This document shows, piece by piece, positions 57,195 through 64,000 of a stretch of DNA of 64,000 nucleotides. This DNA comes from Pseudomonadota bacterium (GTDB lineage: Bacteria > Pseudomonadota > Gammaproteobacteria > Xanthomonadales > Xanthomonadaceae), in assembly GCA_018242425.1 (NCBI GenBank), contig JAFEBX010000009.1:1-64000 (forward strand), in the 5' to 3' direction. Positions within the stretch are counted from its first letter, which is position 1. Each line of letters opens with the position of its first letter. A program made the position numbers and the translations under genes. The notes under the pieces are model-generated. The model did not search any database and had not been told where the DNA came from. It saw nothing but the letters and a program-made list of their open reading frames with translations.

Positions 57195-60100
57195 TCAAGT
57201 AGTGGCCAAAGCCAGCATCTTCTCGAACTCGGCCTGCACCTTGCCGGCGAAGTCGCTCTGCATTTCGTACACATCCCCGAACTCCGCGAAGGCCCAGCGG
57301 CCATGTGTACCGACGTGGTTCACGCCCGGAATCCAGTACGTGTCCATCGTGGACTTTTTCTCCTTGGCGTCCTCGCGGCGATAACCCTTGATCTCCACGA
57401 TCAGGTTCAAGGGGTCATCCGGTCCATGCCCATCGTCTACCTTGACGATGAAATCCGGGAAATACAGTCGTGTCTGCGAACCGAATCGGTACGGCACTTC
57501 CAAGCCAAGATTGTGGTTCTTGGTGTAGGCCAGCACCTTCGGATGCGATTCGGCCACGCGACAGAACTCGCCTTCCCAGCCGCTGTCCAGGATCACCCAG
57601 TTGACCTGGTTCTTTGGTGGCGGGCCGACCGTTTCCCATCTGTCGGCACGTGAGGTGTTGAAGCTGACATGCGCACTGCTGCCGGTCGGGTTGAATGGGT
57701 CGAGGATCGCCTTGACCTGACGTCCCTTCTCGAGCTCCTTGTTGGTGATGCCCTTGGTGATGCGCTCACAGGCCATGTCAGCCAGCTCGCGGTACATCAG
57801 CTGTGCAGGGTAAGTACCACCCTTGCACTCCAAACAGGTATCCAACCATTGCCGGGTGATGCGCTTGAGTTGACCGAACAAGTTGATGGGCGCGTCTTCA
57901 CCGGGGTCGCGCCAATGCTGGAACAACAGGTGCTTGGTGAGCTCCATGAGCAACGTGGACTGACGCACATCGCCCAGGTGCTTGAGATTCATGTCCACGG
58001 CTTCGCCGATGATGCCTGCGTTCTTCGTCTCCGATGGGCCGACCAGATCGGGCGTCAGCGTCAGCGAATGGTCCGTGTTGAACTCGGCTTCCAACTGGTC
58101 TTCGGGCAGTTCGACGCGATAACCCTGCACGCGCGGAAACTCAATTTCGAGATGATCGCGTGCTGGCCGTACCGCTTTGACATGCACGGTTTCTCGCGGA
58201 GTGGGCGGAGTAACGACCACCGGCTTGGCCGTAAAATCGAACGGGATGCCGAACACATCAGCATATTCCACGTCGAACAGGCCGTTGTCGTTCAGTTCGT
58301 AGGACTGGCGGCGTAGAGCACGACCAATTACCTGTTCGCACAACAACTGGGTACCAAATGCGCGCACGCCGAGGATGTGGGTAACGGTGTTGGCGTCCCA
58401 ACCCTCGGTCAACATGGACACCGACACCACGCAGCGGATGGATTCGCCGAGGCGGCCTTCCTTGCCGACGGTGTTCATCACTTCACGCAACAAGTCCTGG
58501 TCGGTAATGGACTCGGCCTTTTTGCGGTCACCGGTACGCTCAATGATCTCGCGACGGAAGCGTTCGATTTCATCGCTGGCCATGCCGCGGAAGTTGTCGT
58601 CCAGCGCCTCGCCTGACTCCAGCTGCTCGCTATCGATCAGCAACGTGTTCGGTCGCGCAAGCGGATTGCCATGCTCGTCGAAGTTGCGGAACAACTCCAG
58701 TCGGCCGGCCTGATAAGTGGAACTGTCATCGTTGTTCTGGCGTTCGAAGCCGGAAATGTAGTCGTACACCAGCTTTGACGTCGCGGTGTTGTTACAGACA
58801 ATGATGAAGCACGGTGGCACCCTGATCCCCGCCTGCTTCCACGCGTCATAGGTCTTGACGTAATGGCCATACAGGGCTTCCAGGGCGGTCTGCAGTTCCA
58901 CCGGAATCGCAAGCGGATCGAGCTGAGTATTCTTGCCACGACCCTTCTTCGGCATCTTCTTGCCGATGTGCTTCCACAACTCACGGTAGATCGGCATCTC
59001 CGCGCCGGGAATGTTGTCGGCCACTGGCACGCGCGGCAGCTTGACGATGCCGCACTCGATGGCATCCATCAGCGAGAAATCGCTCATGGTCCAAGGGAAC
59101 AGCGTACCCTCCACATAGCCGGAGCCGGCAAGGAAGAATGGTGTGGCAGACAAGTCGATGACTTGCTGCAGGCCCAACTTGCGGTTCACGGCTTCCAGAC
59201 CGGAGATCCACAGGCGCGCTGCTTCGTTGTTTTCTTCGGCTTCGGCCTTGTCTTCGACGGCCAGGTCTTCATCACTTTCTTCCGCCGGCTTTTCGCGGTA
59301 GCAGTGGTGCGCTTCGTCGTTGATGGCCAGGATGTTCTTCATCCCCATCAGCTCGGGCATGACCCGCTGAAGCATCTGGCCTTCTGTTTCCACAGTATCC
59401 AGTGCTTCACCGGTGCGGCCTTGCAGCAGGCGGCGACCGCCCTTGGACAATTCGATGCGTTCGCGCAGCTTGAAGGCATGGTAGTTGGTGATGACGATCT
59501 TGGCCTTGTCCAAGTCCGGCAGCATGTCGCGCGGCACAATCTCGCGGCTGGCGTAGTAGCTGTCCGGGTCGTTGGGCTGCAGGACACGCAGTCGGTCCTT
59601 GATGGTCAGGCCCGGAGCAACCAGCAGAAAGCCCCGGGTGAACTTCTTGCTGTTGGGATGACGCACAGCATTGATGGTCTGCCAAGCGATCAGCATGGCC
59701 ATGACCGTGGTCTTGCCGGCGCCGGTGGCCAGCTTCAAGGCCAAGCGCATCAATTCCGGGTTCGCGTCGCGGTTGGCCTTGGCCAAATGTTCCAGAAAGC
59801 GTCCACCCTTCTTGCCGATCTCCGGCGCGACTTCGGTCAACCAGATGGCGGTCTCGGCGGCTTCAACCTGGCAAAAAAACGGGCGGACGCCGGCGAACTT
59901 ATGGTTGCGCCAGTGCTCCAACAATCGGGCGGTCTCAGGTGTGACCCGCCATTGGGCCGGTGGCAATCGACGCCAAGCGTCAACCTCCAAACGGACGGCA
60001 TTGATGATCGCGGTGTGATCGTAGGCCTGCTCGGTGGTCGAAAGGCCCTTGCCTTCATCAAAAGTCAGACTGGCCTGATCGCCGGACCCGCCCTTGCGCT

Positions 60101-60254
60101 TGCGGGGCTTGGGGATCGGGGTAATGAAGTCGGCCCGGCGGCGGCTGGGCTCGATTTCCTGGGTTGGCTGGCCGGTTGCATCCAGTTCCCAGTGCCGGGA
60201 CGGGTAGTCATAGGGCGAGTTGAGAATGGGTTGTTCGAAAAACGTGTTACTCAT
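57195..60254 (-). CDS. Restriction endonuclease, Res/helicase type (BPTD_3080-like)
   Basis: A 1019-aa enzyme. Residues 176-183 are Walker A (ATGAGKTT), the DEAH box is at 313-316 (INDEAHHCYR), DLSATPFFLAGSGY and SVSMLTEGWDANTVTHILGVRAFGTQ (given in pieces) are helicase motifs III and V-VI. The C-terminus has a PD-(D/E)XK nuclease: PD at 933-934, E954-I-K956 (IVEIKGY). It would cleave unmodified DNA using ATP, with the neighbouring Mod as partner. It is the first gene of the minus-strand operon. The 202 bp between it and the recombinase gene contain no other gene. Confidence 0.9.
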   Translation of the reverse strand: MSNTFFEQPILNSPYDYPSRHWELDATGQPTQEIEPSRRRADFITPIPKPRKRKGGSGDQASLTFDEGKGLSTTEQAYDHTAIINAVRLEVDAWRRLPPAQWRVTPETARLLEHWRNHKFAGVRPFFCQVEAAETAIWLTEVAPEIGKKGGRFLEHLAKANRDANPELMRLALKLATGAGKTTVMAMLIAWQTINAVRHPNSKKFTRGFLLVAPGLTIKDRLRVLQPNDPDSYYASREIVPRDMLPDLDKAKIVITNYHAFKLRERIELSKGGRRLLQGRTGEALDTVETEGQMLQRVMPELMGMKNILAINDEAHHCYREKPAEESDEDLAVEDKAEAEENNEAARLWISGLEAVNRKLGLQQVIDLSATPFFLAGSGYVEGTLFPWTMSDFSLMDAIECGIVKLPRVPVADNIPGAEMPIYRELWKHIGKKMPKKGRGKNTQLDPLAIPVELQTALEALYGHYVKTYDAWKQAGIRVPPCFIIVCNNTATSKLVYDYISGFERQNNDDSSTYQAGRLELFRNFDEHGNPLARPNTLLIDSEQLESGEALDDNFRGMASDEIERFRREIIERTGDRKKAESITDQDLLREVMNTVGKEGRLGESIRCVVSVSMLTEGWDANTVTHILGVRAFGTQLLCEQVIGRALRRQSYELNDNGLFDVEYADVFGIPFDFTAKPVVVTPPTPRETVHVKAVRPARDHLEIEFPRVQGYRVELPEDQLEAEFNTDHSLTLTPDLVGPSETKNAGIIGEAVDMNLKHLGDVRQSTLLMELTKHLLFQHWRDPGEDAPINLFGQLKRITRQWLDTCLECKGGTYPAQLMYRELADMACERITKGITNKELEKGRQVKAILDPFNPTGSSAHVSFNTSRADRWETVGPPPKNQVNWVILDSGWEGEFCRVAESHPKVLAYTKNHNLGLEVPYRFGSQTRLYFPDFIVKVDDGHGPDDPLNLIVEIKGYRREDAKEKKSTMDTYWIPGVNHVGTHGRWAFAEFGDVYEMQSDFAGKVQAEFEKMLALATT

Positions 60255-60456
60255 CGTCCCCTAGTCCCCGAACCAGGGCGGGTGCCGCTGGCCTCTTTGG
60301 ATACGCTGAATGTTAACCCTCGGCGGAGCAATTCATACGCTTGCGTTGGGAAGGCAGGGCCCGAGGAACCTCGAACCTGATCGACAGCAGTCAACCATGA
60401 CGACTTTCCCAGGATTCTGCAACGCTATAGATAGGTATGTCCCCGCCCCGAGCCGG

Positions 60457-61491
60457 TCATGGGCATTCCCCAGAAAACGGGTCCACACCCCGAACGTACT
60501 TGGCGAGCGTATCCAGAGAGGCATGCCCAGTTTGCCGCTGGATCGAGACGAGACTGGCCCCGACTTCGACCGCTGCCGTCACGAACCCGGCCCGCAAGCT
60601 ATGCCCAGACATCAACTCGACCTGCAACCCTTCCTGTTGTGCCAGCTCCTTGACGATCAAATTGACCGATTGCGGATGCAGACGCCGTCCAATCCGACCC
60701 TGACGATCAATGGAGCGGAACAGGGCTCCCTTCCCGATCCCGCTTGCTGCCAGCCATTCCCTCACCGACTGTGCAGCACAGGGCATGTCACCCGCCCATG
60801 GAACTGCCACGATTCGGGAAGCCCCTTCCTGATCGGTCTTCGACTTCCGCAACCGGATCGCAAGCCCACGCTCCGACCACGACAGGTCCTCGACATCCAG
60901 GCTCACCAACTCGGACCGACGGAATGCCCCGGCGAACCCGAGCATGACCAACGCCCTGTCCCGCTTCCCGCGCAGACCATCGGATCGGCTCCACGCCTGC
61001 TCCAACCTTCTGGGATCAAGCGGCAGTGCCCGCCGTTGCGCCACGCCGTGCGTCCGGCGGATTCCCTTGAGTACCCTGCCTACCAGCGGGTCCCGGGTCG
61101 GGTCGGGGAATCCTCCAAGCGTATGCGCGGTGCCAATCCCGACCAGCCTTCTGGCCAGGGTCGCCGGGGACAGCCGGGATGCCCGATCCGCAAGGTAGCG
61201 GGCAATGCACTCCGCCGGGGCCGGAACCTCCCCGCCCCACGCCCGAAAATCCCTCAAGTCCCCCGCATACGCCCGCTTGGTCGTCTCGGCCCAGCAGGCA
61301 TCGAGGTAGCCGGTGACGAGCCGGTCTCTCGGCGGGCCTCCGTGCAACTGTGTGCAAGATGGCCACATTTCGCCGCAGTTAGCCGACGTTTGTAGTGATA
61401 AGTGGGTGTTATCGCTAGTGACCCTGGCACCCCACCGCTGCAATTGATTGCAGGCGCCCGGCTCTCTGGGGACCAGGGCCAAGGCATTCAC
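60457..61491 (-). CDS. Tyrosine recombinase/integrase
   Basis: A 344-aa site-specific recombinase. Catalytic residues are recognisable: R192 (GAFRRSELVSLDV), a lysine in RLRKSKTD (216 or 218), H297 and R300 (SGHSLRAGF), H323 (TGHASLDT) and Y332 (AKYVRGVD). The N-terminal part (TKRAYAGDLRDFRAWGG) is the SAM-like core-binding domain. It starts at a GTG overlapping the RadC stop. Such genes mobilise integrative elements, which fits a mobile origin for the island. The partner attachment sites were not found. Confidence 0.92.
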   Translation of the reverse strand: MNALALVPREPGACNQLQRWGARVTSDNTHLSLQTSANCGEMWPSCTQLHGGPPRDRLVTGYLDACWAETTKRAYAGDLRDFRAWGGEVPAPAECIARYLADRASRLSPATLARRLVGIGTAHTLGGFPDPTRDPLVGRVLKGIRRTHGVAQRRALPLDPRRLEQAWSRSDGLRGKRDRALVMLGFAGAFRRSELVSLDVEDLSWSERGLAIRLRKSKTDQEGASRIVAVPWAGDMPCAAQSVREWLAASGIGKGALFRSIDRQGRIGRRLHPQSVNLIVKELAQQEGLQVELMSGHSLRAGFVTAAVEVGASLVSIQRQTGHASLDTLAKYVRGVDPFSGECP

Positions 61492-61982
61492 ACCCAGCCC
61501 CGCGAGGCCAGACTGGTACAGGCCGTCGCCGTGACCACGAAATGGTCGAGGAGCCGGATGTCCAGCAAGGCCAGCGCCTGCTTTAGGCGGGCCGTGACCG
61601 CCCGGTCGGCTGCACTGGGTTCGGGATTGCCGCTCGGGTGGTTGTGGGCACAGATCACCGCCGCCGCGTTGTGCTGCAGGGCGAGCCGTGCCACTACCCG
61701 GGGATGGACCTCCGAGCCGTCGATGGTGCCCATGAAGACCGCTTCGGCCGCGATGGCCCGGTGGCGGGAATCCAGAAAGACCACAAGGAATACCTCCCGA
61801 TCCAGATTCGCCAGCCGCATCCGCAAAAACTCCGTCGCCGATTCCGGGCTCGACAATGCCTCCCCGCCGACCATCCGCTTCTGGAGGATCGCTGCCGCTC
61901 GGGCAATCAGTGCGTCTTCCTTCCGGCTCGCCTCCGACACCCTGGACCCGGCGCGGAAGTCTTCGTTGGTCATGTCCTGCAT
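61488..61982 (-). CDS. RadC-type JAB domain protein (short form)
   Basis: A 164-aa MPN/JAMM protein. It carries the zinc-binding CAHNHPSGNPEPSAAD (H113, H115, S/D123-126) and LLDHFVV before the end. It lacks the N-terminal helix-hairpin-helix of chromosomal RadC, which is typical of copies in mobile elements and antirestriction/defence modules. The start at 61982 gives MQDMTNEDFRAGS; an extension upstream is out of character. It is 22 bp after the RarA-like gene and overlaps the integrase start, so the three may be one operon. Confidence 0.88.
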   Translation of the reverse strand: MQDMTNEDFRAGSRVSEASRKEDALIARAAAILQKRMVGGEALSSPESATEFLRMRLANLDREVFLVVFLDSRHRAIAAEAVFMGTIDGSEVHPRVVARLALQHNAAAVICAHNHPSGNPEPSAADRAVTARLKQALALLDIRLLDHFVVTATACTSLASRGWV

Positions 61983-62004
61983 GGCGCGTTCCTTCTTCGA
62001 TCCG

Positions 62005-63096
62005 TCATCGCATCGCCGCGACGATCTTGCGCATGGAATTGAGGAGCGACAGGCTCTTGCGTGCCGACTCCATGAGGGATGGGATGTCTTGCGGCTGGAT
62101 TCCGAGACGACCAAGTAACGTCCGTTCCGACTCGCCTTCGATCTCCGTGCCGTATGTAACCTCGAGCATGTCGGCGCAGTAGTCGCCTTCGACATAGAAG
62201 ATTAGGTTGCCCAGCACGTTGAGCGCCTCCTTTCGGATGCGGATGCGTTCGTCGTCGGCCCACTTCGTGTTTTTCACGAACAGTCGCAGTGCTTCCCGGC
62301 CTGGCGCCGAGTACATGCAGTACGCATAAGCCGGAATGCCGCGAATCAGTTCTTCCGAGCAAGGCAGCGGATCGGATTGCACGCGAGGCTCTGAGTGAAG
62401 TGCCTGCAACTGTGCTGTCGGGACGCAGAGGGCATTCAGCGCATAGGTGCTATTGCCGCGTTCAACGATGAACCGCAGCAAGGGCGGCGCCTCGACCCAG
62501 TCCAGGAATTTTTCGCGACGATGACGACTTCCCTTGCCCGAGGATGTCCAGCGTCCGTCAACACGCATGGACAATGGCACCGCATCCCGCCACACAATTG
62601 CCGAGCGGCGGACCATCTCGAGATTGCCTTCCGCCAGATCACGGATGCGCGCGGGCGGCCCTTGCACTTCCATGCCTTTGCCCATTGGTTCCAGCCATGA
62701 CGCGATGTCGCAGGGCGTCCGGCATTTACGGGACAACGCGAGTTCGCGGGTCAGATAGGCAAGCAGTTGACGTTCACCCAGCCTGGCACGCAGTACGCGC
62801 TTGCCGGAGATGGCGAGGATTTGCGCGACCAAGGCGGGATCGACAACGGACACTTCCTCCAAGGCGATAACGCGAATCCTTCGCCAGACGTAATCAGGAT
62901 CACGCCGCTGAAGTTCGATCGCGGCAGAGACTGCCCAATCCACGTGCCCTCTGCGAATGGCTTTCTGCCAGAGGCTGGCTACCAGCGATGAATCAGCATA
63001 GACCGGAATATCGATGAGGCTTGTTCGCACTTCGGATGCTTCATTGGCTACAGCCTGAAGCAGCTCTTTTTCGACGATAGAGCTATCGGGCGGCAC
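62005..63096 (-). CDS. Hypothetical protein with a RarA/MgsA C-terminal-like region
   Basis: A 363-aa protein without an AAA ATPase core. Residues ~40-95 (VASLWQKAIRRGHVDWAV, AIELQRRDPDYVWRRIRV, IALEEVSVVDPALVAQIL) resemble the replication-linked C-terminal part of RarA/MgsA (pattern: AI-G-D--A, A--L-R---P--V-RR, IA-EDV---DP). The rest is unmatched, with a cluster of basic residues (SSGKGSRHRREKF). It could bind DNA ends or replication proteins for the mobile element. The similarity is by eye only and may be mistaken. It is divergent from the S-4TM gene. Confidence 0.5.
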   Translation of the reverse strand: MPPDSSIVEKELLQAVANEASEVRTSLIDIPVYADSSLVASLWQKAIRRGHVDWAVSAAIELQRRDPDYVWRRIRVIALEEVSVVDPALVAQILAISGKRVLRARLGERQLLAYLTRELALSRKCRTPCDIASWLEPMGKGMEVQGPPARIRDLAEGNLEMVRRSAIVWRDAVPLSMRVDGRWTSSGKGSRHRREKFLDWVEAPPLLRFIVERGNSTYALNALCVPTAQLQALHSEPRVQSDPLPCSEELIRGIPAYAYCMYSAPGREALRLFVKNTKWADDERIRIRKEALNVLGNLIFYVEGDYCADMLEVTYGTEIEGESERTLLGRLGIQPQDIPSLMESARKSLSLLNSMRKIVAAMR

Positions 63097-63352
63097 CGCT
63101 TGAAATGTTTGATTTCATGACGTTAGCGTAGCTTTTTGCGGCTGGGGTGCAATGGAAATATCGGTTTTTTTCGGCCATGTAACCTGTGAAACGATGGATG
63201 GCCATGCAATCTCAACTCGTGAGACCGGCCAACCGCATGATGATCGCACCAAGGAAGGGGCAAGTTGGAGAAAGCTTTACTGATGAGCCGCTCGCCATTT
63301 GACTTTAGATTCGGCATTCTAGGGGTGGCCAGAAAACTGCCAACGGGGACAA

Positions 63353-64000
63353 ATGACCAACAATACGACCGCTTCCAATAACATCGGAGAGCGCCAGAAC
63401 AGCGCACCGATGATCAAGCTTCTTCGTGCGCGGCGTCGAGTCTATGGCCATGTTAAAGGTCTTCAGCGCGTCTATTTTCTTATCGCGCTTGTGTTGCCGA
63501 TCATTTCTCTCGTAGTCGCATTTAACTTCGACAAAGCCAAGCCGAGCCTAAGCCTCCTTGCGCTCATTATTGGCGCTTTGGACGCCATGTTCTTCGACCC
63601 TTGGCGCAAACAGAAAATCAAAATGGCAGCCCGTCTGCAAGAGGAATTTGACTGCCACGTCCTCGAAATGGCTTGGAACAAATTCACGGCCGGGGCGCGA
63701 GTCTCGCCAGAGGATGTTGACGCATACGGCCGGGAACTGCTGAAACGCGATGCCGAGGGGCAACTCAAGGACTGGTATCCATCGGATGCACGCAGGCTCC
63801 CGCTCCATTTGGCCAGACTGGTATGTCAGCGTACAAACCTGTGGTACGACTCCAAGCTGCGTAGGACATACCGCACGTGCCTTTGGGCCATCACAGCACT
63901 CTATTTCCTGGCCCTACTTATGTTTGGATTGGATCTTCCACTTAGCGACTTCATCTTGGCCGTTCTCGTGCCATTTGGCCCATTCTTCACTTGGGTTGTT
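63353..64000 (+). CDS. S-4TM family predicted pore-forming effector (runs past the right edge)
   Basis: The frame is open to the window end (216 codons), so it is partial. Transmembrane segments are near residues 41-57 (YFLIALVLPIISLVVAF), 65-80, 177-192 and 199-216. The intracellular/middle part carries the S-4TM signature: AARLQEEFD (92-100), LKDWYP (138-143), LVCQRTNLWYD (157-166) and RTYRTCLW. Such proteins are predicted effectors in nucleotide-signalling conflict systems (with CD-NTase/SMODS partners), opening the membrane on activation. The partner should lie just outside the window on this strand. The ATG at 63353 is the first in frame; the 256 bp upstream contain no gene. Confidence 0.82.
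   Translation, partial: MTNNTTASNNIGERQNSAPMIKLLRARRRVYGHVKGLQRVYFLIALVLPIISLVVAFNFDKAKPSLSLLALIIGALDAMFFDPWRKQKIKMAARLQEEFDCHVLEMAWNKFTAGARVSPEDVDAYGRELLKRDAEGQLKDWYPSDARRLPLHLARLVCQRTNLWYDSKLRRTYRTCLWAITALYFLALLMFGLDLPLSDFILAVLVPFGPFFTWVV

Noticed and set aside
60370..60410. GACAGCAGTC upstream of the res gene as a second C-box
   Set aside because: Only one half resembles the consensus and no paired half follows at the right spacing.
63299..63330. TTGACT followed by TTCTAG before the S-4TM gene as a C-box or strong promoter
   Set aside because: The -10 is poor and the half-sites do not match the C-box pattern seen at 49434-49458.

Overview
The window looks like chromosome from a GC-rich gammaproteobacterium of the Lysobacteraceae/Xanthomonadaceae (Lysobacter, Luteimonas or Thermomonas type). 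The evidence is the merged ilvC-ilvG-ilvM-ilvE-ilvA-leuA-leuCDB cluster, the pcm-like/tolC/waaA/lpxL block, a TdcB-like threonine dehydratase without a regulatory tail, a single-protein GlnE and the strong G/C bias at third codon positions. No rRNA, tRNA or CRISPR array was found.

Layout. (1) About 1-4.3 kb is accessory DNA of lower GC: a gene cut by the left edge, two divergent unknown genes, an IS1595-type transposase and a gene convergent with it. (2) About 4.4-11.3 kb holds a four-gene minus-strand operon (DoxX, NAD(P)H-binding protein, DODA-type dioxygenase, SnoaL-like protein). It is divergent from a LysR regulator, which is followed by OsmC, pirin, an FMN reductase and an FAD protein; together this resembles a quinone/electrophile stress module. 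(3) 11.4-17.1 kb carries an MscS-type channel, inorganic pyrophosphatase, two small envelope or unknown genes, and thiC behind a TPP riboswitch. (4) 17.1-34.0 kb is the core of the window: ilvD divergent from ilvC-G-M-E-A-leuA-C-D-B, then thrA-B-C. Both plus-strand operons are preceded by a leader peptide and mutually exclusive RNA hairpins. The Ile/Val/Leu operon has a leader containing VLVLVLI, and the Thr operon has one containing TTTITT. Threonine made by ThrABC feeds IlvA, whose 2-oxobutanoate is used by IlvGM, IlvC, IlvD and IlvE for isoleucine. The same enzymes make valine from pyruvate, and LeuABCD branch off to leucine. (5) 34.0-48.3 kb is envelope and housekeeping: TetR, a protein-isoaspartate methyltransferase-like protein, TolC, Kdo transferase, a lipid A acyltransferase, two glycosyltransferases with an O-antigen-ligase-like protein, a zinc-finger protein, a second pirin, YceI, a nitroreductase, an ELM1-like protein and GlnE.

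(6) From about 48.35 kb to the right edge GC falls and the content becomes that of a defence/mobility island. It has two small secreted unknowns and a controller-type HTH protein with what looks like a restriction-modification C-box over its own promoter. A five-gene minus-strand operon follows (transcription order: Res-type restriction enzyme, Fic protein, beta-class DNA methyltransferase, an unknown 428-aa protein, and a RelE-fold/UvrD helicase fusion). Then come a tyrosine recombinase, a short RadC and a protein resembling the C-terminal part of RarA/MgsA. The window ends inside an S-4TM-type predicted pore-forming effector, which suggests that a nucleotide-signalling (CBASS-like) defence system continues just outside.

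The most novel material is in region 6: the RelE-UvrD fusion with its 428-aa partner inside the restriction operon, the Fic gene with its own TGTATA operator array, the C-box-controlled HTH gene that has no restriction gene directly downstream, and the S-4TM gene at the edge. All calls come from reading the sequence by eye; no database search was run.
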